From: Corythucha ciliata | Taxonomy: Eukaryota; Arthropoda; Insecta; Hemiptera; Tingidae | Direction of reading: 5' to 3' | NCBI GenBank assembly: GCA_038030265.1 | Contig: CM075938.1 | Coordinates: 45,935,189 to 45,999,188 of the forward strand | DNA: 64,000 nt | Shown here: in pieces, positions 1 to 10,024 of the stretch | How the letters are laid out: every line of letters begins with the position of its first letter | Position numbering within the stretch: the first letter of the stretch is position 1 | Program-made: the position numbers and the translations under genes | The notes under the pieces: generated by a model | What the model saw: only the letters and a program-made list of their open reading frames with translations | Database searches by the model: none | What the model was told of the DNA's origin: nothing

Positions 1-1019
1 AACGTTTCAAAATAAATAAAAAAAATCGCGGCGAAATCTATCATTAGTAACATACTTTGTTCAACAGGTCATGAATTATGGAAACGTCTTGACGGGTTAG
101 GTGCCGTTCCAGAAAAGATTTGGCGTCATCATCGCGATTCGTCTGTTCACGTTGCTGCAATGCGGGAGATTGTTTGACAATATCGGATGGAATCTTACAG
201 AGAATTCTCCTGGCTGAAAACAAAAAAAAACTGTCCAATTGTCAAGAATCTACTAAAGGGTGCCAATTGAAATAGAGGTATGGTAGACCCATATTCAGAC
301 CCTCTCTCCGTCTATTAGTTGCAACTTAACAACACATCCAGTGGCGGATCTAGGATTTTATCTTGGGAAGGGTTCCACCATAAATCTGATGAACTCTTTA
401 TTTTTATAAAAGAATGATCCAGATATTTTTTCAATCACGGTTTCCATGCCCCTCACCACACACTTTACATTATAACGTTGACTAATTGTAATGCACTTCA
501 ATGTCCTTTCTACGATTTGTGTCCGAGATGACCACAGATTTATGTTGGACGCTCTTTAATACGCGAATAAAATTCATAATAGGGACTGGACGGTATTGTG
601 AATGGGTTGCAACTTCGAAACTAGTCTGCCTGTGAAGATAAATAAAAAAAAATTGTTCAATTTAAACTCAGCGATTACCAATTTAGAAAATTAAAGGAAT
701 ATTCAACACAAATTTTCTCAGAACAATAGTAAAATTGTTTTACAAAAACACCTCGCAGAGTCGCCGCTGGTATTTCGTTTCAGAAATAACATTGAAGTCC
801 CCCCCTGTCCTGCCCTAGAAATTTCACGTTATTTTTTCGACTCAATGGCGTAGCCAGGAGGGGTAAAGGGTGAATAGCTGCCCATTCATCTTCAACTCGT
901 CTTTGTTCGAATCATGCTACACTCGGAAACCATCAATTCACCCCTTGAAAACCGGCTGATTAGCATTACAACAGAACTGAACATTTTGAATTCCGCCCGA
1001 ACAAACAGATTTTCAATGA
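1..1019. other. No gene recognised
   Basis: A 64-codon minus-strand frame at 44-238 has no recognisable motif. Otherwise AT-rich unique-looking sequence. A short family C-like stretch occurs later at 1519-1605. Confidence 0.4.
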
Positions 1020-1262
1020 ACATTTTTCGCAAACTCACCTCTCGACTAAGATTCACAAAAACGCTAATTCCCTGCTAAAATGGGGGAAAATCGCTCACTC
1101 ACAGCTAAAATTGAGAATTCAAGGCTAAATGTCCAAAATTTCTAATTCTCAGCTAAAATTGTGAAAATCGCTCATTATTTGCGGATGAAATTGAGAAAAA
1201 CAGCTAATTCACAGCTAATTTAGAAGAAAAACTCTCATTTACAGCTGATTGAGAGAACTAGT
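1020..1262 (-). repeat. Satellite family A (CTAATTCGCGGCTAAAATTGA type)
   Basis: Degenerate units of about 28-34 bp built on CTAATTCACAGCTAAAATTGA followed by GAAAAC. Same family as many arrays below; here in the orientation with AAAATTGAGAAAA. Confidence 0.7.
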
Positions 1263-1904
1263 CAAAAAATTATAGCCCGTCAAGTTAAACGTGGACCTCG
1301 CCCTCCTGTGTTCAGCCCCTCTAGCTATTTTTCCTTCCCCCCTCAATGGAACTTCGGCTTGTTAATAACACTTAAATCTTTGGTAAACAGTGGGACAACC
1401 AATTCTGTAAGGAAAGTAGAGGGAAGAGAAGTTGCAACTAAACGAATGAGAGTGCGCTGGCCGCGGGTACATGTTCTTCTTGACGGGCTATACATATACA
1501 CCATATGGAGCTGGATATATGCTAAATTGCAAGTTTCGGGGTCTGAATATCCAAAAAATTACAAGTTAAGAGCCTAAATATCCGGGAATTCGCAAGTTTC
1601 GGCGCTATTTTTTTTTTAGAGATCGTGGAGCCCGGGGTATGTCCCAAGAAAAACCCCCAAAATTGCATTACTTTGGAGGGAAATATCAGCCAAATTGGGA
1701 GCTTTCAGTTAGCCAATCACGACATAACACTTCAACTTCTCAAATATGTATAGCCACGAAATTACTTCTCTCGAAGCTAAAAATGCAGAATTAATTTCTG
1801 CGAGCCCGGAGCGAAGATCTCTAGGAAGCCCTTTAGTCTCTAATTTAACTAGGAGTATCTTTTTTAGTAGCGTTGAAGTACATATTTTTCTCAATTTTAT
1901 CCCC

Positions 1905-2170
1905 AAATTAGCTCATTTTATCATTTTTAGCTGCAAATCGGCGCTTCTTATAAGTTCTTAGCCATAAAGTACCCAATTTTATCCGCAAATTAGCAATTTT
2001 TCTAAATTGAAGCCGTGAATTGGCGCTTTTATCCATTATAAACATCAATTATTCGTGTTTTCCTCCAATTTACTTATTAGCGCTTTTTCAGTTTTAGCCG
2101 CTTGAATTGGTAGCGCTTTTTCATCATTTTCCCCCCGAAGTTGCCCCTGGAGTTGGCGTTTTCTCAATGA
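1905..2170 (+). repeat. Satellite family A array
   Basis: Units such as TTTTCTAAATTGAAGCCGTG, AATTGGCGCTTTTAT, and TTTTAGCCGCTTGAATTGG, degenerate. Confidence 0.6.
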
Positions 2171-2345
2171 GGAACTAACATAATTTTTGAAATTCACGCC
2201 AATGTTAGCATTTGCTACCCAAAGTGACTACGTAAAGTTATTTTCACCCAATAACTTTTATTTTATTTTAAATGATTTTTCGAAAGTCAAGAAAACTTGC
2301 CCCTGTTTGAAACGACTTCAATTTGCGCGAGAATCTCATCTGCCT

Positions 2346-2794
2346 AATGGGGAACTTGCATATTTTTCAAAAGTTGGTGTTGCTTAAAGAGGGCTCTTCC
2401 ACAAGTCTATTGCTCACATTAAACTTTGAAATCAGTCAAGGATGCTTTTTTAGGGAATTTTTAAAAATTTTGAGTGGGGGTTCGATTACGTAAAAACTTA
2501 CTTATTGAAATGGATGATGCGGGGAAGAGGGGGTTAGACGAGTTTAATGGGGGGACATTTTTCATGTTATTTGTAAACAAACAATTTTAGAGTTCCCTCA
2601 AATGCTTCACAAGTAAGTATTTACGTCATTTCCTCTCGCACCATCCATCCTCTTCTGAAGAACTTTGAACCTTTTTTAAAAATCTTAAAACGCACCAATC
2701 GGGTTGCAACTTCCGTTGTTATCCTTCAGTTCACGGGTCAAATCACCGGTATGCTTTTCTACCCAATCTGAGATTCATGCAAGTTCCCCATTGC
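2346..2794 (+). mobile_element. ATGGGGAACTTGCA-family element, copy 1 (about 450 bp)
   Basis: Begins AATGGGGAACTTGCATA and ends in the inverse TGCAAGTTCCCCATT. Shares GAAGAGGG, TTTTTAAAAATTTTGAGTGG and TTATTTGTAAACAAA blocks with 19411-19864 in the same order and orientation. No coding frame spans it. Open frames here are chance. Confidence 0.7.
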
Positions 2795-3032
2795 GTCATT
2801 TCCCCGAAGTTTTTATACCGTGGAAGGTGGAAAAAAGACCGATGGGTTCACATTCTTTGTTGTAAACTCGTAATTGTAACTTAATTTTGCTATTCGGTGT
2901 CAAATATTTTGTTTGTTTCCCCGAAATGTCGGTCAGGAAAGATTTTAAAAAAGCGAAGATATCTTTAAGCATTGCCGAGAAACCGACCAATTGGAAATTG
3001 AAACGCATTGTAAAATATTTGGCCCTCGCTGG

Positions 3033-3105
3033 GCCGTATTCAGAGATTACATTTTTCAACAGACCAAATGATTTTTCAAAATCTCGCTAAGGTTGGATTC
3101 TGAAT
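3033..3105. repeat. Short decayed relative of the GGCCGTATTCAG MITE
   Basis: GGCCGTATTCAGAGATT at the left and GGATTCTGAATTCGGC at the right form imperfect inverted ends about 70 bp apart. No duplication was identified. Confidence 0.4.
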
Positions 3106-3109
3106 TCGG

Positions 3110-3235
3110 CTATAGTGTAATGTAATGTCTTCCCTCGTTGGGGTGTGTAATCGACGGACCGGTTTCGGCTGTTCGCCATCTTCAGCGTCCGTCGATGACG
3201 CACCCCAACGATGGAATACTGACAACGTGGCCCCT
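3110..3235 (-). repeat. Palindrome carrying a hammerhead-like hairpin (core 3157-3185, minus)
   Basis: Arms CGTTGGGGTG(T/C)GT(A/C)ATC run inward to a core that on the minus strand reads CTGAAGA, U, stem GGC/GCC closed by GAACA, GAAAC, CGGTC. GACG before the core pairs with CGTC after it. This is the layout of a type I hammerhead with a minimal stem III. Confidence 0.6.
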
Positions 3236-4039
3236 GCGGCTACGACTTTTGGCACGTATCACGAACTAAGCCTTGTAGTTTAAACGCTTTCACTAATGAT
3301 ATCGATAAAGTGTAATGTATTAGTTCATAGTGAAAAAATTTCCTGAGAAATAGAGCAAGAGATAAAAACGTATGAGTATGAGTACTTTGGTCTATAGAAA
3401 GTGGACTTTTCTGGAAACGAGATTTCGAGCATTCCTACTATCACAGAGACTCCAAAATATTTGTTGACGAGCCAACACGTATTCCTATTTCCTACCCAGA
3501 AGACGCCAAGTCACTCGACAGTACTTCAAAAGAAAAAGTAATTACATGAATAGCATACCAGGGTTCGGTGATTTCTCCATAATGAACTGTCAGGAATTTT
3601 CCAATATTTCGAGAATTCAATGATAAATGTCTTTTGAACGTTTAGTTAAATTATTTTAAATTGTTGTAAAGGAATCACCTCTTATCGTAAAGCGTTTTGC
3701 GAGCTTATCTTTTGTAGCATTGTAGCCTTCGAATTAAAAGCAGGTTAAGTCCGCCTATCTAAGGGCAGCAAAACGAGTGATCACAAGTCGAAAATTATTG
3801 AAATACCGGTATGATATAAACGTACTGTATAATATGAGAACATGACAACTTCACAGTTGCATTTGGACAATTAAACATTTCCCGTCAAAGAGACTAGCCA
3901 ATCAGAGAGAAGAATTTCCATCGCATTCGCGTTTCCGTTCCGTCGATTATGAACGAATGATCTCCATCCCCTCCCACTTTTGTAAAGCCACCCATCGGCT
4001 TTTTCGGAAAATGTCCCGTGTGAAAATGACGCAAGATGC

Positions 4040-4190
4040 GGGATAATAGAGAGATTTTGCAAACAGCTCCGCTAACGCTAACGTTAACGCTATTCACATT
4101 TCAACCAACGAAATGTTTACTACCCTAGCAACGCGTACACAAAAATTAACTTTTGCGTTTACGGGACAGGTTGCAAAATCTCTCCAATGT
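4040..4190. repeat. Inverted repeat around AGAGAGATTTTGCAAAC
   Basis: AGAGAGATTTTGCAAAC near 4048 is mirrored by GTTGCAAAATCTCTC near 4171. Between them lies a TAACGCTAACGTTAACGC direct/inverted motif. Confidence 0.45.
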
Positions 4191-4307
4191 TATTTCTTAT
4201 TCGGCGTCCTTAGATACCGCTAGCGGCATTTTTTCCCGACCGTTCGTAATAAGGCCCCAGAGGGCCCTAACTGCAGAAAAGACCCCTCCCTGCATACGAG
4301 CCCTGGG

Positions 4308-4434
4308 TGTCAACCATGAGCTAGCGTAAAAATACCGTCAAAACGCGGTATCTATGGCGTTATAACATTATTTGTGATAGAGCGTCCTTAGTTACCACTT
4401 GCGTTAATTTTTTAACGCTAGCTCATGGTTGACC
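4308..4434. repeat. Inverted repeat GTCAACCATGAGCTAGCG
   Basis: GTCAACCATGAGCTAGCGT near 4309 and the inverse ACGCTAGCTCATGGTTGAC near 4415-4433, about 80 bp apart; a small MITE-like structure. Confidence 0.55.
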
Positions 4435-4438
4435 CCCT

Positions 4439-4723
4439 GGGGGCCTGTTCTATAACTTTTGACTGTCACTATCACTGTCTCTTTCCACCCGTTCTCCCCA
4501 TCAACATGTGATTTAATTCGGGTCGGACGGGTGGAAAGGATATTCCTAGGAACACTATGGGCCGTATTCAGAAACCCTCCTTTACAAAGCCTTAACTAAA
4601 GGAGTTGAAAAAGGTGACGGTTTATAAAAATATGTCATCTGTTTTGAAGTGCTTTAAAGGAGATGTAAAGGTTAAGGTTGGTTTCTGAATACGGCCCTAT
4701 GAAATTTTGCAGAACAGGCCCCC
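4439..4723. mobile_element. GGGGGCCTGTTCT-family element, interrupted by a GGCCGTATTCAG MITE
   Basis: Same family as 28991-29372 in the opposite orientation (GGGGGCCTGTTCT ends; CTTTCCACCCGT...ACGGGTGGAAAGG arms). It contains a 137-bp guest (4560-4696) with GGCCGTATTCAGAAACC ends and the perfect 5-bp duplication CTATG (4555-4559, 4697-4701). Confidence 0.75.
4560..4696. mobile_element. GGCCGTATTCAG-family MITE with 5-bp duplication CTATG
   Basis: The terminal inverted repeat begins GGCCGTATTCAGAAACC and the right end is its inverse. CTATG flanks both sides. A weaker relative with ends GGCCGTATTCAGA / TCTGAATTCGGC lies at about 3033-3105. Confidence 0.7.
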
Positions 4724-4764
4724 TGATCACAGTGCCCTGGTGGGTGAGGGGGGGGGGGTAATAT

Positions 4765-4915
4765 AGCTGCCGACTTCACATGTGATCCGTAAAAAGCTCA
4801 GCTTTGAGCTGCGACAGCTGCATCCAATGAAATACAATTAATTCAAACGCGGGTTGCTCTTTGATTGGCTACAGCTCAAAGCTTAAATTGACACGGCCCA
4901 CATGTGAAGGTGCCT
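4765..4915 (+). mobile_element. CTTCACATGTGA-family MITE, copy 1
   Basis: About 150 bp; ends CCGACTTCACATGTGA and CACATGTGAAGG; the core has GCTTTGAGCTG and AATTAATTCAAACG. Matches 14222-14375 in reverse orientation. Confidence 0.6.
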
Positions 4916-5854
4916 TTAATGTTTTGAATTATTAGATACTTTGCTATTAAAATACTTTGAGCAACATAAATAGTTGGAAAACATAGTATATTTAAAAACT
5001 CATTTTTAAAACATTTTGAATAAATATTTGATAATGAAACATTTAAAACATATCTTAAAATGTTTCTGAAATGTATTGGATACAACCTTCTGCTACTTGG
5101 GAGGTGAACCAGCTTTCCTTGGCCTGCGATGAGAACCGTAGGGGTGAAACGAGCATTTGGGACGTTACATCTGAGCGTTTGTTGCAACTTGCAATATTTA
5201 AACGAAGCGACGAATGTGAAAGATGTTGAGGGTACTTAGACCCATTAGACGTTACAAGTTTGGACCAAAAAGTACGAAAAAAAGAGGATATTTTTGGCCT
5301 CTCCCCAGACACCTGGCTACGGGCTCAGTCGGGCGGGCTTGCCGATAATAAACTTCTCGGGTTTTTAAAAAACTTTTCACTTCACCTTTTGACTTTTCAT
5401 CTGTCTGGCGGAAAAAGTGCAAACTGAAAAGCTGAAAGGCTTTTTGATGTTTTTAACGCATTTTTCAAAACCGACTTGCAAACTCGACTTTTGCAGAGTA
5501 ACCCTGGACTCTTCCATTTTCTTTGCTCGCATGCCGCCCTGCTGTTGATGCTATTCTATACCGACCCGCGGCATAGTCCAGTGAAAGTCAACAATTGGAA
5601 GTCGTTAGTGAGGTGAAAATGAGTCTGAAGAAAAGTGAAACGAACCAGAAAAATATGGCTGTTCTACAGCAGTTTTTTTTTTCGAAGAAGAGAAAAAAAT
5701 AGTGTTCGCCAAACTTGAAGAAAAATTCAACTACGAGGACAAATAGTGGCGTAATGGCCGAAGGTGTTGGGAGGGCCAAAGCCGTGGGGCTGCCAGAACA
5801 ACACGACTGCTCTTGGGAATTCGTCCGTCATGAAATGTTCAGCGTTCGAAATTT

Positions 5855-5995
5855 CGGGCCCCTGAGGTCTCCGTCCTCCCTCGAAACGGTGCCAGTGCCA
5901 CAAATGGCGCTGTTTCTCAGAACACGTGAATCGTGGCAAGCTCCGGGTAAGCTAGCGTTAACTTTAACTGTGTAGAACCGGTAATCCGGTCCACA
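5855..5995 (-). pseudogene. PIF/Harbinger DDE nuclease fragment
   Basis: On the minus strand a frame within 5828-6046 reads DYRFYTVKVNASLPGACHDS then RVLRNSAIC, matching the conserved HARBI1-type block around the second catalytic Asp (pattern V-x-W/L-P-G-x-x-H-D-S-R-V-L-R-N-S). The flanks leave the frame and no ends were found, so this is a decayed internal fragment. A SINE starts immediately beyond it. Confidence 0.6.
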
Positions 5996-6014
5996 CGTGA
6001 CCGGCTGGCATTTA

Positions 6015-6300
6015 GGGAGCTCGCCTCGATGGTGTAATGGATACAAAGCTCGCTTCGCAACCCAGCGGGCCTGAGTTCGAATCCAGCCATTGCGCCCATT
6101 ACATTATAAGGCCGCGGCGAGCTGTGACACGGGCCACACTCGGCTTCGTGTGGGTAATCCGGCGGTGAGCGTTCAACAAACCGCGCACCGACCGAAACGC
6201 CCACGTAGTACGGGTGTGAAGTGCTTAGTTAGATAGATGGGTATAACGTAGGAGCCCACTTGTGGCCTTGGCGTCGCCGGACTCGGCTTGGCCGGGAAAG
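6015..6300 (+). mobile_element. tRNA-derived SINE
   Basis: Box A TGGTGTAATGG (6030-6040) and box B (G)AGTTCGAATCC (6073-6084) at the expected spacing, in a tRNA-like head. A GC-rich body follows (GACACGGGCCACACTCGGCTTCGTG, split by short gaps, then GTTCAACAAAC and GTGTGAAGTGC). The body recurs at 7718-7905. Pol III would transcribe it. The C-run at 6304-6315 lies just downstream. Confidence 0.7.
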
Positions 6301-7007
6301 GCACCCCCCCCCCCCAGAATGACATTTACGGACTGGTTGGCGTGTCTGTTGTCGTTATTGTAGATATTGATCATAGCGCCATAACAAAACCAGTCACACA
6401 CGGATACACTCCAATTTATAAAAACCTGTGAGCTATGCCAAACGTATCCTTGGGCCATCGAACCTCCTGTTCAAACAAATTTGTAACCATTGCAGCAATG
6501 ACCTCCTTCACGATGGTACAAACGGTACACTTCGTGGACATTGTGGGCTGCACCAACTACGTGCATTTGGGCACCATTGCCCAACTGGTGTAATGCTAGA
6601 AATAGTAGTTTTCGGGGAGATTAAGGACAAACTTCGCTGAGTGGGCCTATTACGTTTAGCACATAATCCATTTTCCTTTCTGTGAGCCGGGCCATCATTT
6701 TGGCTAAAAGTTTATACGCCCCCTCACACGCCTCACCCTGCTTTGACGAATTTCCTCTTCTTCCTCCTCCTCCCCGAATCCATCGTCACTAATATTAACA
6801 ATTAGACGTCCCAACATGATTCAGCAGAATTACAAAATTGTCGAATTAACTAAAAATGCTGGAGTGAGCTTAGAAGACGCTGGAATTTGTTTATTTTAAG
6901 TCTGAGCAAGACTGGGGCGGGACATGAAAAGAGAAAAAATGTTTTGCAAAATTTCGGAATTTGTTAAAATCCTTTTCTTGGCTGTTGCTTCGACTTGTAG
7001 ACCATAA

Positions 7008-7199
7008 ACTTTTTTTTTGAACCATACAGCCATGGTGTTTTTTAAAGAATGCATTTCGGGCCCATTCCCGGTGCCCCTCATCAGCATTACCGCTTCACCT
7101 CTAAGGCCAAACACCTGGCATGCTGATGAGGGGCACCGGGAATGGGCCCGAAATGCATTCTTTAAAAACCACCATGGCTGTATGGTTCAAAAAAAAAAA
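7008..7199. repeat. Long near-perfect palindrome
   Basis: Arms of about 75 bp (AACCATACAGCCATGG, GAATGCATTTCGGGCCCATT, GGTGCCCCTCATCAGCAT) are inverted around a short spacer of about 40 bp. Open frames on both strands here are mirror translations of the same arms and not genes. Confidence 0.8.
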
Positions 7200-7559
7200 G
7201 TTTATGGTCTGCTTTGCAAAATTTATTGAAACGCTGAAGAGCAAATAATAAAAATTTGAAATTATCTGACATTCAAAAAACAAAATGTGTTACTTTTCGG
7301 AGAGTTCTTCTCTCTTTGCACTTTTCAGTATAAAGCACTGCACTTTTCCGAACCAAGGATCAAAAAACAGAAGATGAACGGCAACGTGCAAAGTGAAAAG
7401 TGAGGAGATGATCTTTTTTGAAAAAACAAAAACTCCGTAAGAATCAACCGGCCTTCAAAAAACGCAATTACTCTTCACTTTTCATTTTTACAGATTTCAA
7501 GAGCGTAAACGTGTAGATTTGAAAAGTAATTTCAAAAAATAGGCCCCGGAAACTACCAA

Positions 7560-7670
7560 TTCTGCGTAAATAAAATCCTGAAACATATGCAACTTTACGA
7601 ATATTCAGTCATGAAACTTCAAATTTCGCTAATTTTGGCTCCGAAATCTTGCAATTTTGTGGCTATCGTG
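7560..7670 (+). repeat. Satellite family C fragment (AACTTGCAATTTCG type)
   Basis: GAAACTTCAAATTTCGCTAA and TCTTGCAATTTTGTGGCTAT units. Confidence 0.5.
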
Positions 7671-7717
7671 GCCGCCTAGCCTCGTGATCACAAAAAAACA
7701 AAAAAAAACAAAAACAA

Positions 7718-7910
7718 AAAACGTGTAACTTGACACGGCCTACTCGGCTTCGTGCGGGCGTTCCCGGCGGTGTGCGTTCAACAAACAACGCACCGACAAA
7801 AACGCTCAAGAAGTAAGAGTGTGAAGTGCACAGTTGGATCAGGGTTCGGCGTATGAGCCCATAGGAGGCTTTGGCGCCTGCCCGGTTCGAAATCCGGCAC
7901 CCATGCACTA
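7718..7910 (+). mobile_element. Second copy of the SINE body, with a second B-box-like site
   Basis: Shares TGACACGGCC, ACTCGGCTTCGTG, GTTCAACAAAC, CGCACCGAC and GTGTGAAGTGC, in order, with 6120-6230. It lacks the same 5' head; near its 3' end it has CCGGTTCGAAATCCGG, a B box with one extra base. Followed by (ATT)-like sequence. Confidence 0.6.
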
Positions 7911-8289
7911 ATTATTAGCTATTATTACTATGATTTTGTTGAATTCGTCAGAGCCGGCTTTAATGGTAGTGGAGGGGGGGGGATGAGCCGGATGAAAACC
8001 TGAGGGCGTCGGGCCCTATAAAGGGCGCAACTAGCAAAACGAGGGAGAAAAAGGCGGACGATAAAAAATGCCCCAAGAAGCACATTTGATTTATGAAATA
8101 TGTGTTTCAAAACGATGAAAATCGAAATAAATTAGTTAAAAAGGAGCGTTGGCATTGACTTGGTGCCTTCAGCAGGCAATTTCGCCGCTAGAATAGAGAA
8201 AATACGCCGATTCCCATTACCATGCCTGGAGGTGGGCGGCTATAAAACTGAAGACGCGCACGATTCTGATGTTCTTGTGGTAAGGTACG

Positions 8290-9040
8290 TGATATTGGTA
8301 TGAGTACAATATTAGTGGCCAAAATTGTGAAAATGCGCCAATTCGAGGTTTATAGATGCAACATGGAGCACAAAAATTGAGAAAATGGGGAAAAAATCGC
8401 TAATTCACGGATTGAATGAGAAAATTACTATTTTACTTCACGGGGTAAAACGATAGAATCCGCTGCTAGAATGATAAAAAGAGCTAAATTCGCGGAAAGT
8501 AGAGAAAATGCCAATTCGTGGCCAACGATATACATATAAAAGAACTGGATTGCTCATCACTGCTGATAAAGAGTAGCCATCAGTTAAGTTCCCAAGTGGA
8601 TGAGAGGGGTGAAGTTTCAAAACAAGTACCGTGTTGCCATAACTACACAAGGAGAGGGACAGGGTGATTGTTTACCAGGGGACGACCTGCCCCTCCAGTC
8701 CTCTATGGACAATCCAGGTTTATATATCGTTGTTCGTGGCTAAAATGGGGAAGAACCGATAATTCACCGATGAAATTGAAAAGAAGTATGTGGTTAAAAT
8801 GGAAAACCCCCAATCCGTGGCTTCTCAAGGCAACTTCGTGGCTGAAAATGAAAAAAAATCGCTTAATCCGCGGCAAAATGAGGAAAGAGCGCTAATTCGC
8901 GAATAAAATTAAGGGAAAAGTGCTGATTGCGGCGAAAATTCTGAAAACTGTAATTCACGGATGAAATGTAGAAAAATCAGTAATTAGCGGCTAAAATTTG
9001 GAAAAACGCTAATTCGCATCTAAAATACAGGAAAATTGAT
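8290..9040 (-). repeat. Satellite family A array, with nested hAT MITE
   Basis: Units AATTCGCGG(C/A)(T/A)AAAATTGAGAAAA with variable spacing. The array resumes in phase after the nested 8523-8732 element. The G-run at 9060-9071 follows it. Confidence 0.7.
8523..8732. mobile_element. hAT-type MITE (CAACGATATA family), copy 1, perfect 8-bp duplication
   Basis: 210 bp, starting CAACGATATA and ending in the inverse TATATCGTTG. Flanks 8515-8522 and 8733-8740 are both TTCGTGGC. Removing it restores an uninterrupted satellite unit (AATTCGTGGCTAAAATGGG). A second copy is at 29016-29247. No coding capacity. Confidence 0.85.
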
Positions 9041-9119
9041 GAGGTTTAATAGTCGCGTGTGGGGGGGGGGGACTGGTGAAAGATTCGCCCGATGTTGGTG
9101 CGCCCGGTGTGTGTAAACA

Positions 9120-9375
9120 CACACACAAACTTACAATTTCGCACGAACAAAGACAAATTTTCGCGACTATGTAGTCCCAAACTTGCATTTTATGGATATT
9201 TAGCCTCTAAAAACTTTCAATTTCGTCGCTACTTCGACTTCGCTTTCGTCGCTAGTCGATCGAATTTCGACTATTTGTCCACCAGTTTTAATTTTTCGGC
9301 TGTTTACTCTATCCATGAATCTTGCAATTTCATACCTGAGGTTAGCTCTGAATCTGCAGTTATGTGACTATTTCA
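9120..9375 (+). repeat. Satellite family C array
   Basis: Units AAACTTGCATTTTATGG-ATATTTAGCC and AACTTTCAATTTCGTCGC. The 91-codon open frame is a by-product of the array. Confidence 0.5.
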
Positions 9376-9780
9376 CGCTCTATGCTCTGACTAATGTTAT
9401 TTCGTTATTCCTATGTTTCTTCATCTCCAAAACTTGTTTATTGGCTACTGCATGAGCACGAGGTTCAAACCACATTTCAATTATTCGACAAATAACAAAA
9501 CAATTTGTGGTTTTCTATGAGTGCGATGTTGACGGCTATTGTCTCACGAACTGGATGGTCTTGCTATTTCGTGATTGAATGGAACTAAATAGACCAAGAA
9601 AGTGCATTCCAAGAATGCAGCATCTAATTCTACAGTTTTTGGCCGAACAGTTACTGTGAAAAGATAACATGATTTGGGGCACTTGTTGAATGTGCTGTTG
9701 TTTAATGGGTGGATTAGTCTGAGTTTCTCGTCAGGTTCTTAATTATTTCTCTTCTTGTTAGGTTCTTATTCTTCTTCTTC

Positions 9781-10024
9781 TTCCTTGTAGTACCATGCGG
9801 TGTTACAGGAGGGGGGGAAGACCCAGGCGGAGGCTTTCACCATATTGCCATGGTGTCTATCCGGTCCCAGGCGGAGGCTTTCGCCATAGTGTCTGAGTGC
9901 CTTTCCTACCCCCCTTATGGTAGGACCTCAAAAACCCAGAGGCTGGCAGTTGGCCAGCGCGGGAATCGAACCCGCGACCGCAGTCCTCCCGCAATGCCCT
10001 AGCCCCCACGAACACACCGGCCCT
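9781..10024 (-). mobile_element. tRNA-derived SINE with complete tRNA-like head
   Basis: On the minus strand 10022-9952 begins GGCCGGT and ends GCTGGCC, giving a 7-bp acceptor-like stem (two G-U pairs). The T arm GCGGG-TTCGATT-CCCGC contains a perfect box B (GGTTCGATTCC). The body has AAAGCCTCCGCCTGGG twice and ends in a GAA-repeat tail (9767-9783). TCTTGTTA-like sequence on both sides suggests a target duplication. No clean anticodon arm, so it is a SINE rather than a functional tRNA gene. Confidence 0.72.

Noticed and set aside
6018..6095. Functional tRNA gene
   Set aside because: A and B boxes are present, but acceptor stem pairing is poor and a SINE body follows that is repeated elsewhere.
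7017..7229. Overlapping open frames on both strands with the same peptide
   Set aside because: Mirror translations of palindrome arms; no gene features.
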